Source: Prevotellaceae bacterium (GTDB lineage: Bacteria; Bacteroidota; Bacteroidia; Bacteroidales; UBA932). From it: 64,000 nucleotides of DNA. The stretch is taken from assembly GCA_031258195.1 (NCBI GenBank), contig JAIRNF010000024.1, positions 62,001-126,000 on the forward strand, written 5' to 3'. A program made the position numbers and the translations under genes. The notes beneath the pieces were generated by a model. The model made no database searches. It was not told the DNA's origin and saw only the letters and a program-made list of their open reading frames with translations. Shown here piece after piece: positions 8,617-18,700 of the stretch (the first letter of the stretch is position 1; each line of letters starts with the position of its first letter).

Positions 8617-10059
8617 ATGGGTGCTATTCGTAAGATTTTTTCAAACAAATGGGTTAAGTTTGGTATTGTTGCTTTTATCTACCTGCTATGGGTTATCTGG
8701 CTTCGTAACTACCGATGGCTACTAGGGCTTATTGTAGTTTACGATATTTATATCAGTAAAAAAGTTAAGTGGGCTTTTTGGAAAAAGAGATACAAAAAAG
8801 GAGAAAAGCACAATACGTGGCTTGACTGGCTTGACGCTGCAATATTTGCACTTATTGCTGCTACGTTAATACGATTATTTTTTATCGAGGCATACGTTAT
8901 TCCTACAGGCTCGATGGAAAAAACGTTATTAGTAGGGGATTATCTTTTTGTAAGTAAGGTTGCCTATGGTCCTAAGATGCCTAATACTCCTATTTCTTTT
9001 CCATTAGTGCATAATACACTTCCGTTTACAGAGAATACCAAATCGTATGTGAATTGGATGGAGAATCCCTACAAGCGTTTAGCCGGATTTGGAAATGTAA
9101 AGCGAGGCGATATCGTGGTTTTCAACTTTCCGCATGGCGATACGGTGGCGCTGCGTTTTCCCGATCAGGACTATTACGGATTAGTACGTCAGTACGGGAT
9201 ACATATGTTTCAGCAAGAACAGATGTCGTTAAATGTCCAAAACAAGATTTCTGTTGATAGCTCTGATAGCCGTGAACTCATTTATAGATATGGAAGAGAG
9301 GAGCTGGCAAAGCGGAGCGAGCTTACTGCCCGACCTGTTGATAGAAGGGATAACTACGTTAAGCGTTGTATAGGTGTTCCGGGAGATTCTGTAAAGATTG
9401 TACATGGCGATGTATATGTAAACGGACAGAGAGAGGAAGGTATTGAGCAAAGACAGTATCGCTATATTGTTAGAACAAACGGCAAGGCGATAAACCCTGT
9501 TGAACTGGAGCGAATAGGAGTAAGAAATGAGGATATGGGTGGCTACGACCCAAGTACTTTCTCATATCTTATGGATTTAACCGACGAAAGTCTTAAACAG
9601 CTCCAGACATTTAGCAATGTAACCGGAATTACACGGCAAGAAGATTGGGATGCCGCATATAGCATCTATAAGATATTTCCGTTTGATTCCCGTTATCTTT
9701 GGACGGAAGATAACTTCGGACCATTGTGGGTGCCGCAAAAAGGTGCTGCTGTTCAATTGACACTGGAAAACCTTCCACTTTATCAACGCATTATCGATGT
9801 GTATGAAGAAAACGATCTGGTGGTAAAAGAGGGTACTATATATATAAATGGTCAGCCAAGTACTAGTTACACCTTTAAAATGGATTACTACTTTATGATG
9901 GGAGACAACCGACACAATTCGCTCGATTCTCGTTATTGGGGTTTTGTTCCCGAAGATCACGTGGTGGGCAAGGCATCATTTATTTGGTTTTCTTCTGATC
10001 AAAGCAAATCTTTCCCCCAAAATATCCGTTGGAGCCGTATATTTAAAGGTATTAAGTAA
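8617..10059 (+). CDS. lepB: Signal peptidase I
   Basis: Inner-membrane serine protease that removes signal peptides from exported proteins. The 480-residue length is typical of the long Bacteroidetes form. Hydrophobic segments at about 13-45 and 72-92 anchor it. The catalytic Ser99 lies in IPTGSM, and the general base Lys249 in RRDNYVKRCIGVPGD. The C-terminal box is MMGDNRHNSLDSRYWGFVPEDHVVG. Between Ser and Lys there is a long insertion (about 130 residues) relative to the Escherichia coli enzyme, and a further long insertion follows the Lys box; both are usual in this phylum. It sits 36 bases downstream of DUF4831 and is followed by a good terminator. Confidence 0.96.
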   Translation: MGAIRKIFSNKWVKFGIVAFIYLLWVIWLRNYRWLLGLIVVYDIYISKKVKWAFWKKRYKKGEKHNTWLDWLDAAIFALIAATLIRLFFIEAYVIPTGSMEKTLLVGDYLFVSKVAYGPKMPNTPISFPLVHNTLPFTENTKSYVNWMENPYKRLAGFGNVKRGDIVVFNFPHGDTVALRFPDQDYYGLVRQYGIHMFQQEQMSLNVQNKISVDSSDSRELIYRYGREELAKRSELTARPVDRRDNYVKRCIGVPGDSVKIVHGDVYVNGQREEGIEQRQYRYIVRTNGKAINPVELERIGVRNEDMGGYDPSTFSYLMDLTDESLKQLQTFSNVTGITRQEDWDAAYSIYKIFPFDSRYLWTEDNFGPLWVPQKGAAVQLTLENLPLYQRIIDVYEENDLVVKEGTIYINGQPSTSYTFKMDYYFMMGDNRHNSLDSRYWGFVPEDHVVGKASFIWFSSDQSKSFPQNIRWSRIFKGIK

Positions 10060-10080
10060 AGTTATAGCGTAGAGAAATAA

Positions 10081-10114
10081 AGAAGTTCGATAGTTTTCTG
10101 TCGGGCTTCTTTTA
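10081..10114 (+). terminator. Rho-independent terminator after lepB
   Basis: AGAAGTTCGATAG and CTGTCGGGCTTCT form a 13-base stem when G-U pairs are allowed, with a TTTT loop and a following T-run. It begins about 20 bases after the lepB stop. Confidence 0.75.
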
Positions 10115-10125
10115 TAAAACTATCA

Positions 10126-10204
10126 TCATTTCGAACGAAGTGAGAAATCTATAGAATAGCAGCAGTATGTTGAATGGGCAGATTTCTCACTTCGTTCGAA
10201 ATGA
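10126..10204. repeat. Palindromic intergenic repeat, copy A
   Basis: Perfect 25-base inverted repeat (10126-10150 and 10180-10204) with core CATTTCGAACGAAGTGAGAA, separated by 29 bases. It lies between the convergent lepB and MBOAT genes. Five related copies occur in the window at about 14.3, 22.5, 43.1, 50.3 and 60.1 kb. Confidence 0.9.
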
Positions 10205-10240
10205 CAATATATGAAATAATGCAATTACGTCTTAAGCCAC

Positions 10241-11728
10241 TTAAAAGTTGAAGTAAATAAACGGCTGTACATCTGCCGATTTTATCTGGAATATAAATAC
10301 TATTAGCGCAACAATAATCAACGCCTTTATTAGAAGGGGAATACTTATAAACGCATTTTGCGCGCGTGCTTCCAGCTTATCAGATGAGAAGTGTAGTAGA
10401 ATGGCGGCAGCCATAAAAATAAGCGTTGGGGCGTAACCTCTAATAAATTCCCATATAATTTCAGGATGGAAGTGTGTAAAAATACGGCTGAATAGCGTAC
10501 CTGCGGCTTCCATGTCGCTGCTTCGGAAGAGTATCCATACAAATACTACAAAGTGGAAAGTGAGAAAAATATTGAGCACTCTTCGCCATCGTGGAACAAC
10601 ATATTGTTGATCTCGTTTCGGTAGCAACGTTCGATAGAATTTATGAAGAGCGAGAACAACACCGTGTACGGCACCCCATAGTATAAACCGTAACGATGCT
10701 CCATGCCATAACCCGCCCAGCAGCATAGTAATAATGAGATTTATATATGTTCTGATCTTCCCTTTACGGTTACCGCCTAGCGATATGTATAAGTAATCAC
10801 GTAACCAACTGGAAAGCGATATATGCCAGCGCCTCCAGAAGTCGGTAATATTTTGCGCCTTATACGGAGAGTTAAAGTTTGGATTAATTTTGAATCCAAG
10901 CAGTAAGGCTATACCTATTGCCATATCAGAGTATCCCGAGAAGTCGCAGTAAATTTGTATGGCATACCCGTAAAGCCCAAACAGTATTTCAAGCCCCCCG
11001 AACATACCGGGATTGTCAAAAACACGATCTACAAAATTAGCGCTGATATAGTTAGATATAATGGCTTTTTTGAATAGCCCTGTAATAATTAGGAATACCG
11101 CCATTCCAAACATTTCGCGGGTAACAAAAGCCGGCTTGCGAATTTGTGGAATAAAATCTTTAGCGCGGACAATAGGACCTGCAACCAGCGGCGGAAAAAA
11201 CGAGACGTAGAAAGCATAGTCGAGCCAGCTCTTTAGAGGAGTGATATTACCTCTGTACACATCTATTGTATAGCTCATCGACTGGAAGGTAAAGAACGAT
11301 ATACCTACCGGAAGTACTAGGTTAAACCCTTTAAATGACTCATTTAAAAGAGAAGCGATAATTTCTCCAAAGAAGTTGGTGTACTTAAAGAATCCAAGCA
11401 TCCCCAGATTGAAGCAAATGCTGAGTATGAGAAATGGCTTTCGTCGGCGTTTTGTTTTCGCTTTACCCATGAATGAGGCGAGCGTAAAGTCAACCGTAGT
11501 GGTAAGCGCGAGCAGTAAAAAGAACATTCCGCTCGACATATAGTAGAAATAGTAGGAAAATAGTATTACGTATATTATTTTGCCTGTGGGGCGTTTTTTG
11601 AGCAGGTTATAGAATAATGTGAAAAAGAAGAACAAGAAAAAAAACATACCACTGCTGAATAGCAACGGAGCCTCTGCGTTATACTTCAGAAGGTCAAGAA
11701 TCTTACTCCAATCTATGTTCTCCCACAT
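10241..11728 (-). CDS. MBOAT family O-acyltransferase (AlgI/PatA-like)
   Basis: A 495-residue polytopic membrane protein with roughly ten hydrophobic segments. It carries the MBOAT signatures FWRRWHISLSSWLRDYLYISLGG-type block (about residues 293-315) and GGLWHGASLRFILWGAVHG, which contains the catalytic-type His, as well as QIYCDFSGYSDMAIG and FQSMSYTIDVYRG. Relatives transfer acetyl groups across the membrane for O-acetylation of alginate, peptidoglycan or other polysaccharides. It overlaps the upstream SGNH gene by 26 bases, and a second SGNH gene overlaps that one, so the three form a tight operon. Membrane acyltransferase plus periplasmic SGNH partner is the known arrangement for surface glycan O-acetylation; the actual acceptor glycan here is unknown. 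Confidence 0.92.
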   Translation of the reverse strand: MWENIDWSKILDLLKYNAEAPLLFSSGMFFFLFFFFTLFYNLLKKRPTGKIIYVILFSYYFYYMSSGMFFLLLALTTTVDFTLASFMGKAKTKRRRKPFLILSICFNLGMLGFFKYTNFFGEIIASLLNESFKGFNLVLPVGISFFTFQSMSYTIDVYRGNITPLKSWLDYAFYVSFFPPLVAGPIVRAKDFIPQIRKPAFVTREMFGMAVFLIITGLFKKAIISNYISANFVDRVFDNPGMFGGLEILFGLYGYAIQIYCDFSGYSDMAIGIALLLGFKINPNFNSPYKAQNITDFWRRWHISLSSWLRDYLYISLGGNRKGKIRTYINLIITMLLGGLWHGASLRFILWGAVHGVVLALHKFYRTLLPKRDQQYVVPRWRRVLNIFLTFHFVVFVWILFRSSDMEAAGTLFSRIFTHFHPEIIWEFIRGYAPTLIFMAAAILLHFSSDKLEARAQNAFISIPLLIKALIIVALIVFIFQIKSADVQPFIYFNF

Positions 11729-12923
11729 AAGTATTATATAGTTTCATAAATGCGTCGAAGAATAGCTGTCCCTGCAGCTCGTACCCTTCTATGCTGAAAT
11801 GTATCTGATCGCGTCCCATAAGCCCGTTTTGCTTCCATTTTTCATTTGAACCTTTACCGCCGGTTGCCTCAAACAGGTCCCAGTAGGCAATATTATTTAC
11901 GGCGGCATACTCAACTACGGCATCCCGAATCAGGATAATGCGGTCGTTTGGTATGCGTTTGCGCTGGTACCGTCTGAAGTTCTCGGCAGGTGTAGTTAAA
12001 ATAAATACAGCCGACTGGTTCGCTTTTCTCAGCCCTTTTACCAAGCGGTCTAAGTTTTCTAAAAATCCTCTTATGCTGCAAGGAGTTTCAATCGATTCAT
12101 TGGTGCCTAACGATATAATAATAGCTTGCGGACGCAGTTGCTGGGTTTGTTCTATCAGTAAGAGAGCGTTGCAAAAATCTCTACATCTTGCCCCGTTTAC
12201 GCCTACCGTATGATATAAAATTCCACCTTCGCCATTCTCTAGGCTAAAAGCATAGATTGTTTTTGCTTCTTGTCCGGTGCTTCGTTGCTGCAGTTGTATT
12301 AAGGTTGTATCGTTTGTTAGATAAAGCGAATAAGTGTGAGGGCTATGTCGCTCTGAACGCGTAAATTTTGAAGAATCCCGAGTAGTAAGCGTAGGAGCAT
12401 TATCATGAAAGACTGTTATTTTATTGAACCTATAGCTGAGGTTATTGATAGAGTCGTACCTAGCTTCGATATTTAGCGAAACATTTTTATCGGTTGTTTG
12501 GATGGTGATGCCCGATATGCCAAATGTGTACCCCTTACTTCTTGTAGCCATTCTGCCATTTTCCCAATCTCCGTCTGAGGTAATACGGTAGTCTCGGGGT
12601 TGGTTGGTACCTGCTATTTTAAGAGGAATAACCAGCCCTAAACCTGCGTTACCAAATTCCCTTTGTAAGTTGGTGCGCATAACACGTGTTAGAAACCCTG
12701 CTTGAATATGCGAGTCGCCGATGTGTAGAAATGGAATAGTGGTTGTACCTTTGTGCTGCTTTTGCAGATATAATAATTCAAATAATTTATTTAACGAACC
12801 TGTTTCGTCGTGTATTATGTTTAACGATTCTATCACGAACGACGGTCTTTGTTGAGCCGAAAGAAAAGTAGGGAAGCCTACCAGCAAAAGAATAACAAGC
12901 TTAATAAAAATTCTTCCTTTCAT
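11703..12923 (-). CDS. Secreted SGNH/GDSL-type esterase or acetyltransferase
   Basis: The 406-residue protein has a signal peptide (MKGRIFIKLVILLLVGFPTF, then LSAQ). It has the SGNH blocks: block I LHIGDSHIQAG with Ser at 71, block III SLGTNES near 270, and block V RDQIHFS with Asp372 and His375. An inserted beta-rich region separates blocks I and III. Such proteins hydrolyse or transfer acetyl groups on polysaccharides in the periplasm. It overlaps both the MBOAT gene and the upstream SGNH gene, so it is most likely the partner that passes acetyl groups from the MBOAT protein to a surface glycan. It could alternatively remove acetyl groups. Confidence 0.85.
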   Translation of the reverse strand: MKGRIFIKLVILLLVGFPTFLSAQQRPSFVIESLNIIHDETGSLNKLFELLYLQKQHKGTTTIPFLHIGDSHIQAGFLTRVMRTNLQREFGNAGLGLVIPLKIAGTNQPRDYRITSDGDWENGRMATRSKGYTFGISGITIQTTDKNVSLNIEARYDSINNLSYRFNKITVFHDNAPTLTTRDSSKFTRSERHSPHTYSLYLTNDTTLIQLQQRSTGQEAKTIYAFSLENGEGGILYHTVGVNGARCRDFCNALLLIEQTQQLRPQAIIISLGTNESIETPCSIRGFLENLDRLVKGLRKANQSAVFILTTPAENFRRYQRKRIPNDRIILIRDAVVEYAAVNNIAYWDLFEATGGKGSNEKWKQNGLMGRDQIHFSIEGYELQGQLFFDAFMKLYNTYVGEHRLE

Positions 12924-14241
12924 CGTGCTTCTTTTTTTCGTAAAGCAGGGCTTCCAACAGCTTATTGCCTATATCTCTTCCTCCTTCAAACGAAAGATGT
13001 GTATAGTCTTTTGCGGCTTTAGGAGGTCTTGATTTTACGAATTCGCCCATGCTATTCTCTCCGCCCATCGCTGTATAAACATCCCAAAAAGCAATTTCCG
13101 CTTCAGCGGCCAGCTCTCTTTGAGCATTTACCATGTATGGAATACCGGGCATTGTAACATATTTCCCGGATTTGAGTGTGCTTCTGTCGCTAACGCTGAG
13201 CAATAAGATATCGGCATTCGGAAAACTTTCTTTCATATGCTGGATAACTTTCAGCATCCTCTTTTTATATGCTTCAAAGTCTTTATTGTTACCATGTACG
13301 GCGTTTAAGCCGTATTGTAAAACTATTAGCCGATAGTTAAGTAAGCTATCGGATGCTTGTAATGTTTCTTGAGGTACATCTAGCATAGAGAATCCCGAAT
13401 TACCCCTCATAGCAAAGTTATCTATACAGACACCTGTATCACCATCTAGTAGTGTACCATATAGCTTTAAGCTGGAATTGGCAGGATATCCCAGCCAAAT
13501 GCGAGATATACCTCCTTTAATCTCTGCTATTCCTATCGACGGTGCTTTGGGAAGCTCTACGCTTCCTTTTTCTTTTCTGTTGATTGCATAGCTTATGATA
13601 GAACTCTGATGCTTGTTCTGGTATAGGATACGTACTGTGCTAAATGTATCAATATGCCTTCTGAATGCGCTTCCGATATAGATGGAACTTGCTCCTTCTA
13701 AGGGGTAATAGTAACTGCCGGCAATTCCAGTCTCGCGGCGGGTTACAATGCTGTCAACCAGCCAATGAGATGATAATTCGTCGGAATATATCAAAACAGA
13801 TTTACGGTAGCCCGCCAGAACGGTTGACGTAGGGACGAATCCAACGCCTTTACCTCCATAAATATCCTGTAGCCCCTCTCTTAGATCTTCGGTAACAATA
13901 TCTCCCTCAATAAACGAATCTCCATAGAATGCAATGCGTATATGTTTCTGATTGGTACTATCTAAAGCATTGAGAAAGCGGGTAAGTGCATTTTTATTAG
14001 GCGAGTAATCTTCTATACAAAACATACCGGGTTGGCATCGCGCAGAATATATCGGTTCTACCTTAGGTCTCGGCAGGCTGTCAATATCGTTGTTTTCTTC
14101 ATCTGCTCTTATGTCTTGGAGAATATCAACATCCTTTAATGTATATGCGCCTACTTTAATAGGGTTAAAATGTCCTATTATAAAAAGAAGTATTAGAACA
14201 ATCGCTGTAAGATAAAAAGAAGAAATAGCGTAATTTTTCAC
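12901..14241 (-). CDS. Membrane-anchored SGNH/GDSL-like protein
   Basis: A 446-residue protein with one N-terminal membrane anchor (about 7-24) and a periplasmic SGNH domain: IAFYGDSFIEGDIV with Ser109, a GLNAV block in place of GxND, and DYTHLSFEGG with Asp412 and His415. The overall plan matches the gene that follows it, with only limited sequence likeness, suggesting an old duplication. It is the first gene of the three-gene acylation operon and overlaps the next by 23 bases. Two Cys residues at 69 and 75 could form a disulfide. It is probably an O-acetylation partner; whether both SGNH proteins are catalytic is not shown. Confidence 0.8.
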   Translation of the reverse strand: MKNYAISSFYLTAIVLILLFIIGHFNPIKVGAYTLKDVDILQDIRADEENNDIDSLPRPKVEPIYSARCQPGMFCIEDYSPNKNALTRFLNALDSTNQKHIRIAFYGDSFIEGDIVTEDLREGLQDIYGGKGVGFVPTSTVLAGYRKSVLIYSDELSSHWLVDSIVTRRETGIAGSYYYPLEGASSIYIGSAFRRHIDTFSTVRILYQNKHQSSIISYAINRKEKGSVELPKAPSIGIAEIKGGISRIWLGYPANSSLKLYGTLLDGDTGVCIDNFAMRGNSGFSMLDVPQETLQASDSLLNYRLIVLQYGLNAVHGNNKDFEAYKKRMLKVIQHMKESFPNADILLLSVSDRSTLKSGKYVTMPGIPYMVNAQRELAAEAEIAFWDVYTAMGGENSMGEFVKSRPPKAAKDYTHLSFEGGRDIGNKLLEALLYEKKKHDERKNFY

Positions 14242-14326
14242 CTTCTATTAATTTAAAGAATCAGGTTGCGAAAATATTGAAAAAGAATTAAAATAGAGAA
14301 TTTTTGAAGAGATTTATAATTTTTCG

Positions 14327-14481
14327 TCATTTCGAGCGAAGTGAGAAATCTGCTACATAGACAATAGACTTAAAGACAAAAAGAACAGTTACTTATTACT
14401 ACAAATGTATATAAATGGTCTCACTCTTTCTTCTTTGTTCCTTCTTCCCTTCAGCAGATTTCTCACTTCGTTCGAAATGAC
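14327..14481. repeat. Palindromic intergenic repeat, copy B
   Basis: Arms of 29 bases at 14327-14355 and 14453-14481, one mismatch, with a 97-base spacer. Core CATTTCGAGCGAAGTGAGAA. It fills most of the 260-base gap between the tsaD stop and the SGNH gene start, both on the minus strand, so it lies downstream of tsaD. Confidence 0.88.
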
Positions 14482-14501
14482 AGTTGTAATATGGGTTTTT
14501 A

Positions 14502-15512
14502 CTATATTCGGGTAACAGGAGTAACGTCTAAAGCTGAAGTTTGACCATCTAAGAATTTAAAATATCCTGTAATGGCAATCATTGCAGCATTATCGGTGGT
14601 GAATCTAAATTCCGGTATATATACGTTCCATCCTCTTTTTTTACCTTCAGTAATAAGCGCTTTTCTTAAACCCGAGTTCGCAGACACGCCTCCTGCAGCG
14701 GCAATTTCTTTAATACCCGTTTCTTTTGATGCTTTAATTAAGTTTTCCAGCAAAATAGAAATAATAGTATGCTGTAATGAGGCACAAAGATCTGCTTTGT
14801 TCTTTTCAATAAAATCAAGGTTTTTAGCAACTTCATCTTTGAGGAAATAGAGAAACGAAGTTTTTAATCCGCTAAAGCTATAGTTCAATCCGCCTACTTT
14901 TGGCTTGGTAAACGTAAAAGCAAGCGGATTACCTTCTTTGGCGAGCTTATCTATTACGGGTCCGCCCGGGTAGAGTAGTCCCATAACTTTTGCGCATTTA
15001 TCAAAGGCTTCGCCTGCTGCGTCGTCTATGGTTTGTCCTATTATTTCGAACGATAAAGGGTCTTGCAATGCTACCAACTGTGTGTGTCCGCCCGATACAA
15101 GTAGGCAGAGGAATGGAAATCTGGGATGGGGTAGCTCTTTTACTGGGTCGTCTATAAAGTGAGCCAAAATGTGTCCTTGCAGATGATTAACCTCAACTAA
15201 TGGAATATTAAGCGATTGAGCCAACCCTTTTGCGAACGAAACGCCTACGAGCAACGATCCCATGAGACCGGGACCTTTTGTGAATGCTATTGCCGATAGC
15301 TCTTTTTTATCTATTTGGGCTAGCTCTAAGGCGCGGTGAACAACCGGAATAATGTTTTGTTGATGCGCGCGGGATGCCAACTCCGGGATAACGCCACCGT
15401 ATGTTTTATGTACGTCTTGGTTTGCTATTACGTTAGATAGTATTAAGCCATCGCGAATTACCGCTGCCGATGTATCGTCGCAAGAAGCTTCTATTCCAAG
15501 TATTATTGCCAT
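14502..15512 (-). CDS. tsaD: tRNA N6-adenosine threonylcarbamoyltransferase TsaD
   Basis: TsaD transfers the threonylcarbamoyl group to A37 of ANN-decoding tRNAs. The 336-residue protein has the N-terminal GIEASCDDTSAAV, the metal-binding HLQGHILAH (His110 and His114), LLVSGGHTQL, DDAAGEAFDKCAKVMGL with YPGGP, and GGVSANSGLR near the C-terminus. Length and motifs are standard for the bacterial enzyme. It is divergent from tamB, a neighbourhood common in Bacteroidetes. The start ATG encodes MAIILGIEAS, leaving almost no leader before the ASKHA fold. Confidence 0.97.
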   Translation of the reverse strand: MAIILGIEASCDDTSAAVIRDGLILSNVIANQDVHKTYGGVIPELASRAHQQNIIPVVHRALELAQIDKKELSAIAFTKGPGLMGSLLVGVSFAKGLAQSLNIPLVEVNHLQGHILAHFIDDPVKELPHPRFPFLCLLVSGGHTQLVALQDPLSFEIIGQTIDDAAGEAFDKCAKVMGLLYPGGPVIDKLAKEGNPLAFTFTKPKVGGLNYSFSGLKTSFLYFLKDEVAKNLDFIEKNKADLCASLQHTIISILLENLIKASKETGIKEIAAAGGVSANSGLRKALITEGKKRGWNVYIPEFRFTTDNAAMIAITGYFKFLDGQTSALDVTPVTRI

Positions 15513-15699
15513 GTATAACGTGTTCTAAATTTATTATGCCGCTCGTTTTGTATAAAAGCAGCGGCAGATTTAGCATTTATTCTAAGTTAATCGTACAAAT
15601 TTGCGGAAAAATGCTAAGAAATGTCATAGTTTTTCACTTTTTTTGTAGGGTTTTGTCACAGCTTAGCTTACAACAAAACTTAACGGATAAAAAACTTTG

Positions 15700-15707
15700 C
15701 AAAAATA
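15700..15707 (-). promoter_or_regulatory. -7 element for tsaD
   Basis: TATTTTTG on the minus strand, in the 274-base gap between tsaD and tamB. It would give tsaD a leader of roughly 180 bases. It lies only four bases from the opposite-strand element for tamB. Confidence 0.45.
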
Positions 15708-15711
15708 TGAA

Positions 15712-15719
15712 TAAATTTG
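15712..15719 (+). promoter_or_regulatory. -7 element for tamB
   Basis: TAAATTTG on the plus strand, about 68 bases before the chosen tamB start. Only codons between the in-frame stop at 15751 and 15787 are available upstream, which supports a non-ATG start for tamB. Confidence 0.5.
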
Positions 15720-15786
15720 CTGGTCAACAGCTTTTTATTTTTATCGCTGCTAATACCTTTTAGTCATAAGTACAATTCGGGGCATA

Positions 15787-18700
15787 TTGCAAAACCTTTT
15801 ATTGCTGGTAGTCGTACTATCGGTAGGGCTTTTTATGACCGTTAAACTACCAGCAGTACAAACATACATTATACAAAAGTTAACGGATGCTGTTTATGAA
15901 AATCTTCACATCAAAGTAAATATCGGTTCTGTTAGCTATGCTTTTTTCAATCGCCTTGATGTAAACGAAATTTATGTGGAAGATTTAGATGGCGATACTT
16001 TATTATATGTGGATAAGCTACGTCTTTCGGTATCAAGCATAGGTATAACTACGGGAGTAATAGGATTAGGATCTGTAAGGCTGACAGATGGAGAGTTTAA
16101 CCTCCATAACGATACAGAGAGAGGTATTGTTAACATTCGGCAGTTGGTGTGGCGGTTTGCTCCGCCAAAATCAGATTCTGATACTATACCTAAACCGGAA
16201 AAAGAAAAGAAATCGAAGTTATCGTTAAAAATTGGCAATGTAATTCTGGATAACTTCCGGTTTACGATGAAGCGTACTCCAATGAAAGAGTATAACGATT
16301 CTGCCCGAATAAATTTTTCCGATCTACGGGTAGATAGTATCTACCTTAATCTAGACAATATTTTGTTGAGAAATGATACCCTATTTTTCGACATATCAGA
16401 GTTGCACTTTATAGAAAAATCGGGCTTTAAGCTTAACAACTTAACGGCTAACGGTTACGTTGCTTCTTCGCAGGCAATGTTTAGAGATGTGACAATTAGA
16501 GATGAGTATTCTGATGTAAAAATGGGATTTTTCTCGCTTAACTTTGATGATATTAAGAGTTTCAAATATTTTGCGGACAAGGTACGAATGGATGGCTTGT
16601 TTAGCGATGCAGGTTATGTCTCATTTCAATCGTTAGGCTATTTTGCTCCGGTTCTTAGGCAAGTCAATACATCGGTTGTACCTAAGGGGTTCGTTACGGG
16701 TACTGTTGCCAATCTTAAGAGCGATTCATTATACATGGCTACGCTAGATAGAGGAGTAGAAACTTTGGTAAGGTTTAGAATGACAGGTCTTCCGTTGATA
16801 GACGAAACAATTATTCATGGAGATATAGACAGGTTGCAGGCGAATTCTTTATCAGCCAATAAGTTATTAGGCGAAATAGTTGGTAAAGATGCCCAACTGT
16901 TACAACCTTATATATCATTATTAAGAGAAGTAGATTTTAAAGGAAAATTTACCGGGCTCTACAACGATTTTGTAACAACAGGTAGAATGAAAACGGGCAT
17001 TGGTCTATTGGGGGTTGATGCCCTTTTTACTAATAGCGTTCAGAAAGGAACAACATTTAAAGGCCGCTTCAGCGGTCTTGATTTTAATGTTGGTACGCTA
17101 TTGAAGAGTTCTTTACTTGATAGAGCAACCTTTGATGTTACGATGGAAGGGGTGCTAGCCGATGGTCGCTTGAGCACAAGTATAGACGGGTCTGTTGCTC
17201 TGCTGGAGTTGAATGACTATCCTTACCAAAATATAAATTTGGCAGGACGGCTGGAAACAAGTTCTTTTGATGGAATGGTTACCGTAAACGATCCGAACTT
17301 TAGGCTGGATTTTCTGGGTAAAGTACATAATCTTCAGTATGCGGATAGTATTCCTGTGTTTGATTTCACGGCAAATATCAGGCATGCCGATCTCCATAAG
17401 CTAAACCTGGATATTAATAGACGCGATACTGTCTCGATGTTTAAAGGCTTGGTAGAATCGAAATTTACGGGACGAACATGGAGCACAAGTCAAGGCACAA
17501 TTGCTCTGAATAACGCTGTTTATACGGATGACAAAGGAGAGACAAATATTGGTAATGTTTTATTCTCAATTGAGCAAGCGGTACGGTCGTACAAAATGAA
17601 GTTATCCTCTGAGTATGTTGATGCTATTTATGACGCAACAGCTAGTCCAGCCAATATGTTTAAAGATTTTAACTATTATATGGCTCATTATCTTCCAAGC
17701 GTGGCGAGTGATACAACAGGTATAGGAGATACTCAAGACAATACTTATAGAATTAGGATAGAGGCAAAAAAAACAGGAATAATTACGCAGATTGTAATGC
17801 CAGAACTCTTTATTGCCGAGGGAAGTACAGCTGATGCTAAGCTAGAAAATAATCGTATAGCGCTAGAGGCTCAGTCTGATAAGCTATATTATGGTATTTA
17901 TGAGGCAAAAAATCCCAAAGTAAAGGTAGAACAAGGCGCACATCAAATAGATGTTGCTGTTACCGCAGAAGAGCTTAACAATAGTAGAGCATTATTTGTT
18001 CGAGACGTTGCTATCAGTAGTATTATAAAGGGAGATAGCGTGCAGTCGGAAGTAAAATATGATAATAAGACTGAAGTCCGGAATTTAATGGACTTCAATA
18101 TAAGAACTCTTTTTAGTAGAAAAGAGAATAACGGTTTATTAGCCGATTTTAAGATTAATCCTTCAACGTGGGTTATAAACAATATACCTTGGGCTATTTC
18201 TTGTGGTGGAGTATTACTTGATTCGGCCCGCGTTAGTATAGAAAATTTTGAGGTAGGATATAAAGAACAGCGGCTAAGTTTACATGGAGCTTATTCGTCT
18301 AGCTCCCGAGATACGCTTTCGTTGTATCTTAATGCGCTATCTTTATCTCACTTTGATGATATTCTTCAAGATCAGAGAATACCTTATCAGCTTGATGGTA
18401 CAATTTCTGGTAGAGCTCTTCTTTTTGAGTATGAAAACCAGCCTTTGTTTTATGCCAATATGCGGGCAACGGAAGTTGGTACGAATGGCGGCTTATTAGG
18501 AGATATTAGAATTCGGAGCATATGGAGTAATGAGCTTGCTCAGCTAAGATTTAGTACGGCTATTATGCGAGGAGCAAATACCTTATTTAATGCTAGGGGA
18601 AGCTATACGCCGAAAACATCTGATTTAGAATTTTCAATCGAAGCAGATAAGCTTCCTGTTGTTCACGCCGAGCCATTTCTTGTGGGGGCGATGAGTCGGT

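Noticed and set aside
10126..10204. CRISPR or integrase attachment site at the palindromic repeats
   Set aside because: The copies are scattered singly, arms are inverted rather than direct, and no cas, integrase or tRNA gene is adjacent.
15470..15763. Plus-strand 97-residue open frame between tsaD and tamB
   Set aside because: It overlaps the tsaD 5' end and both promoters, has Phe/Lys-rich non-protein-like composition, and no start signal.
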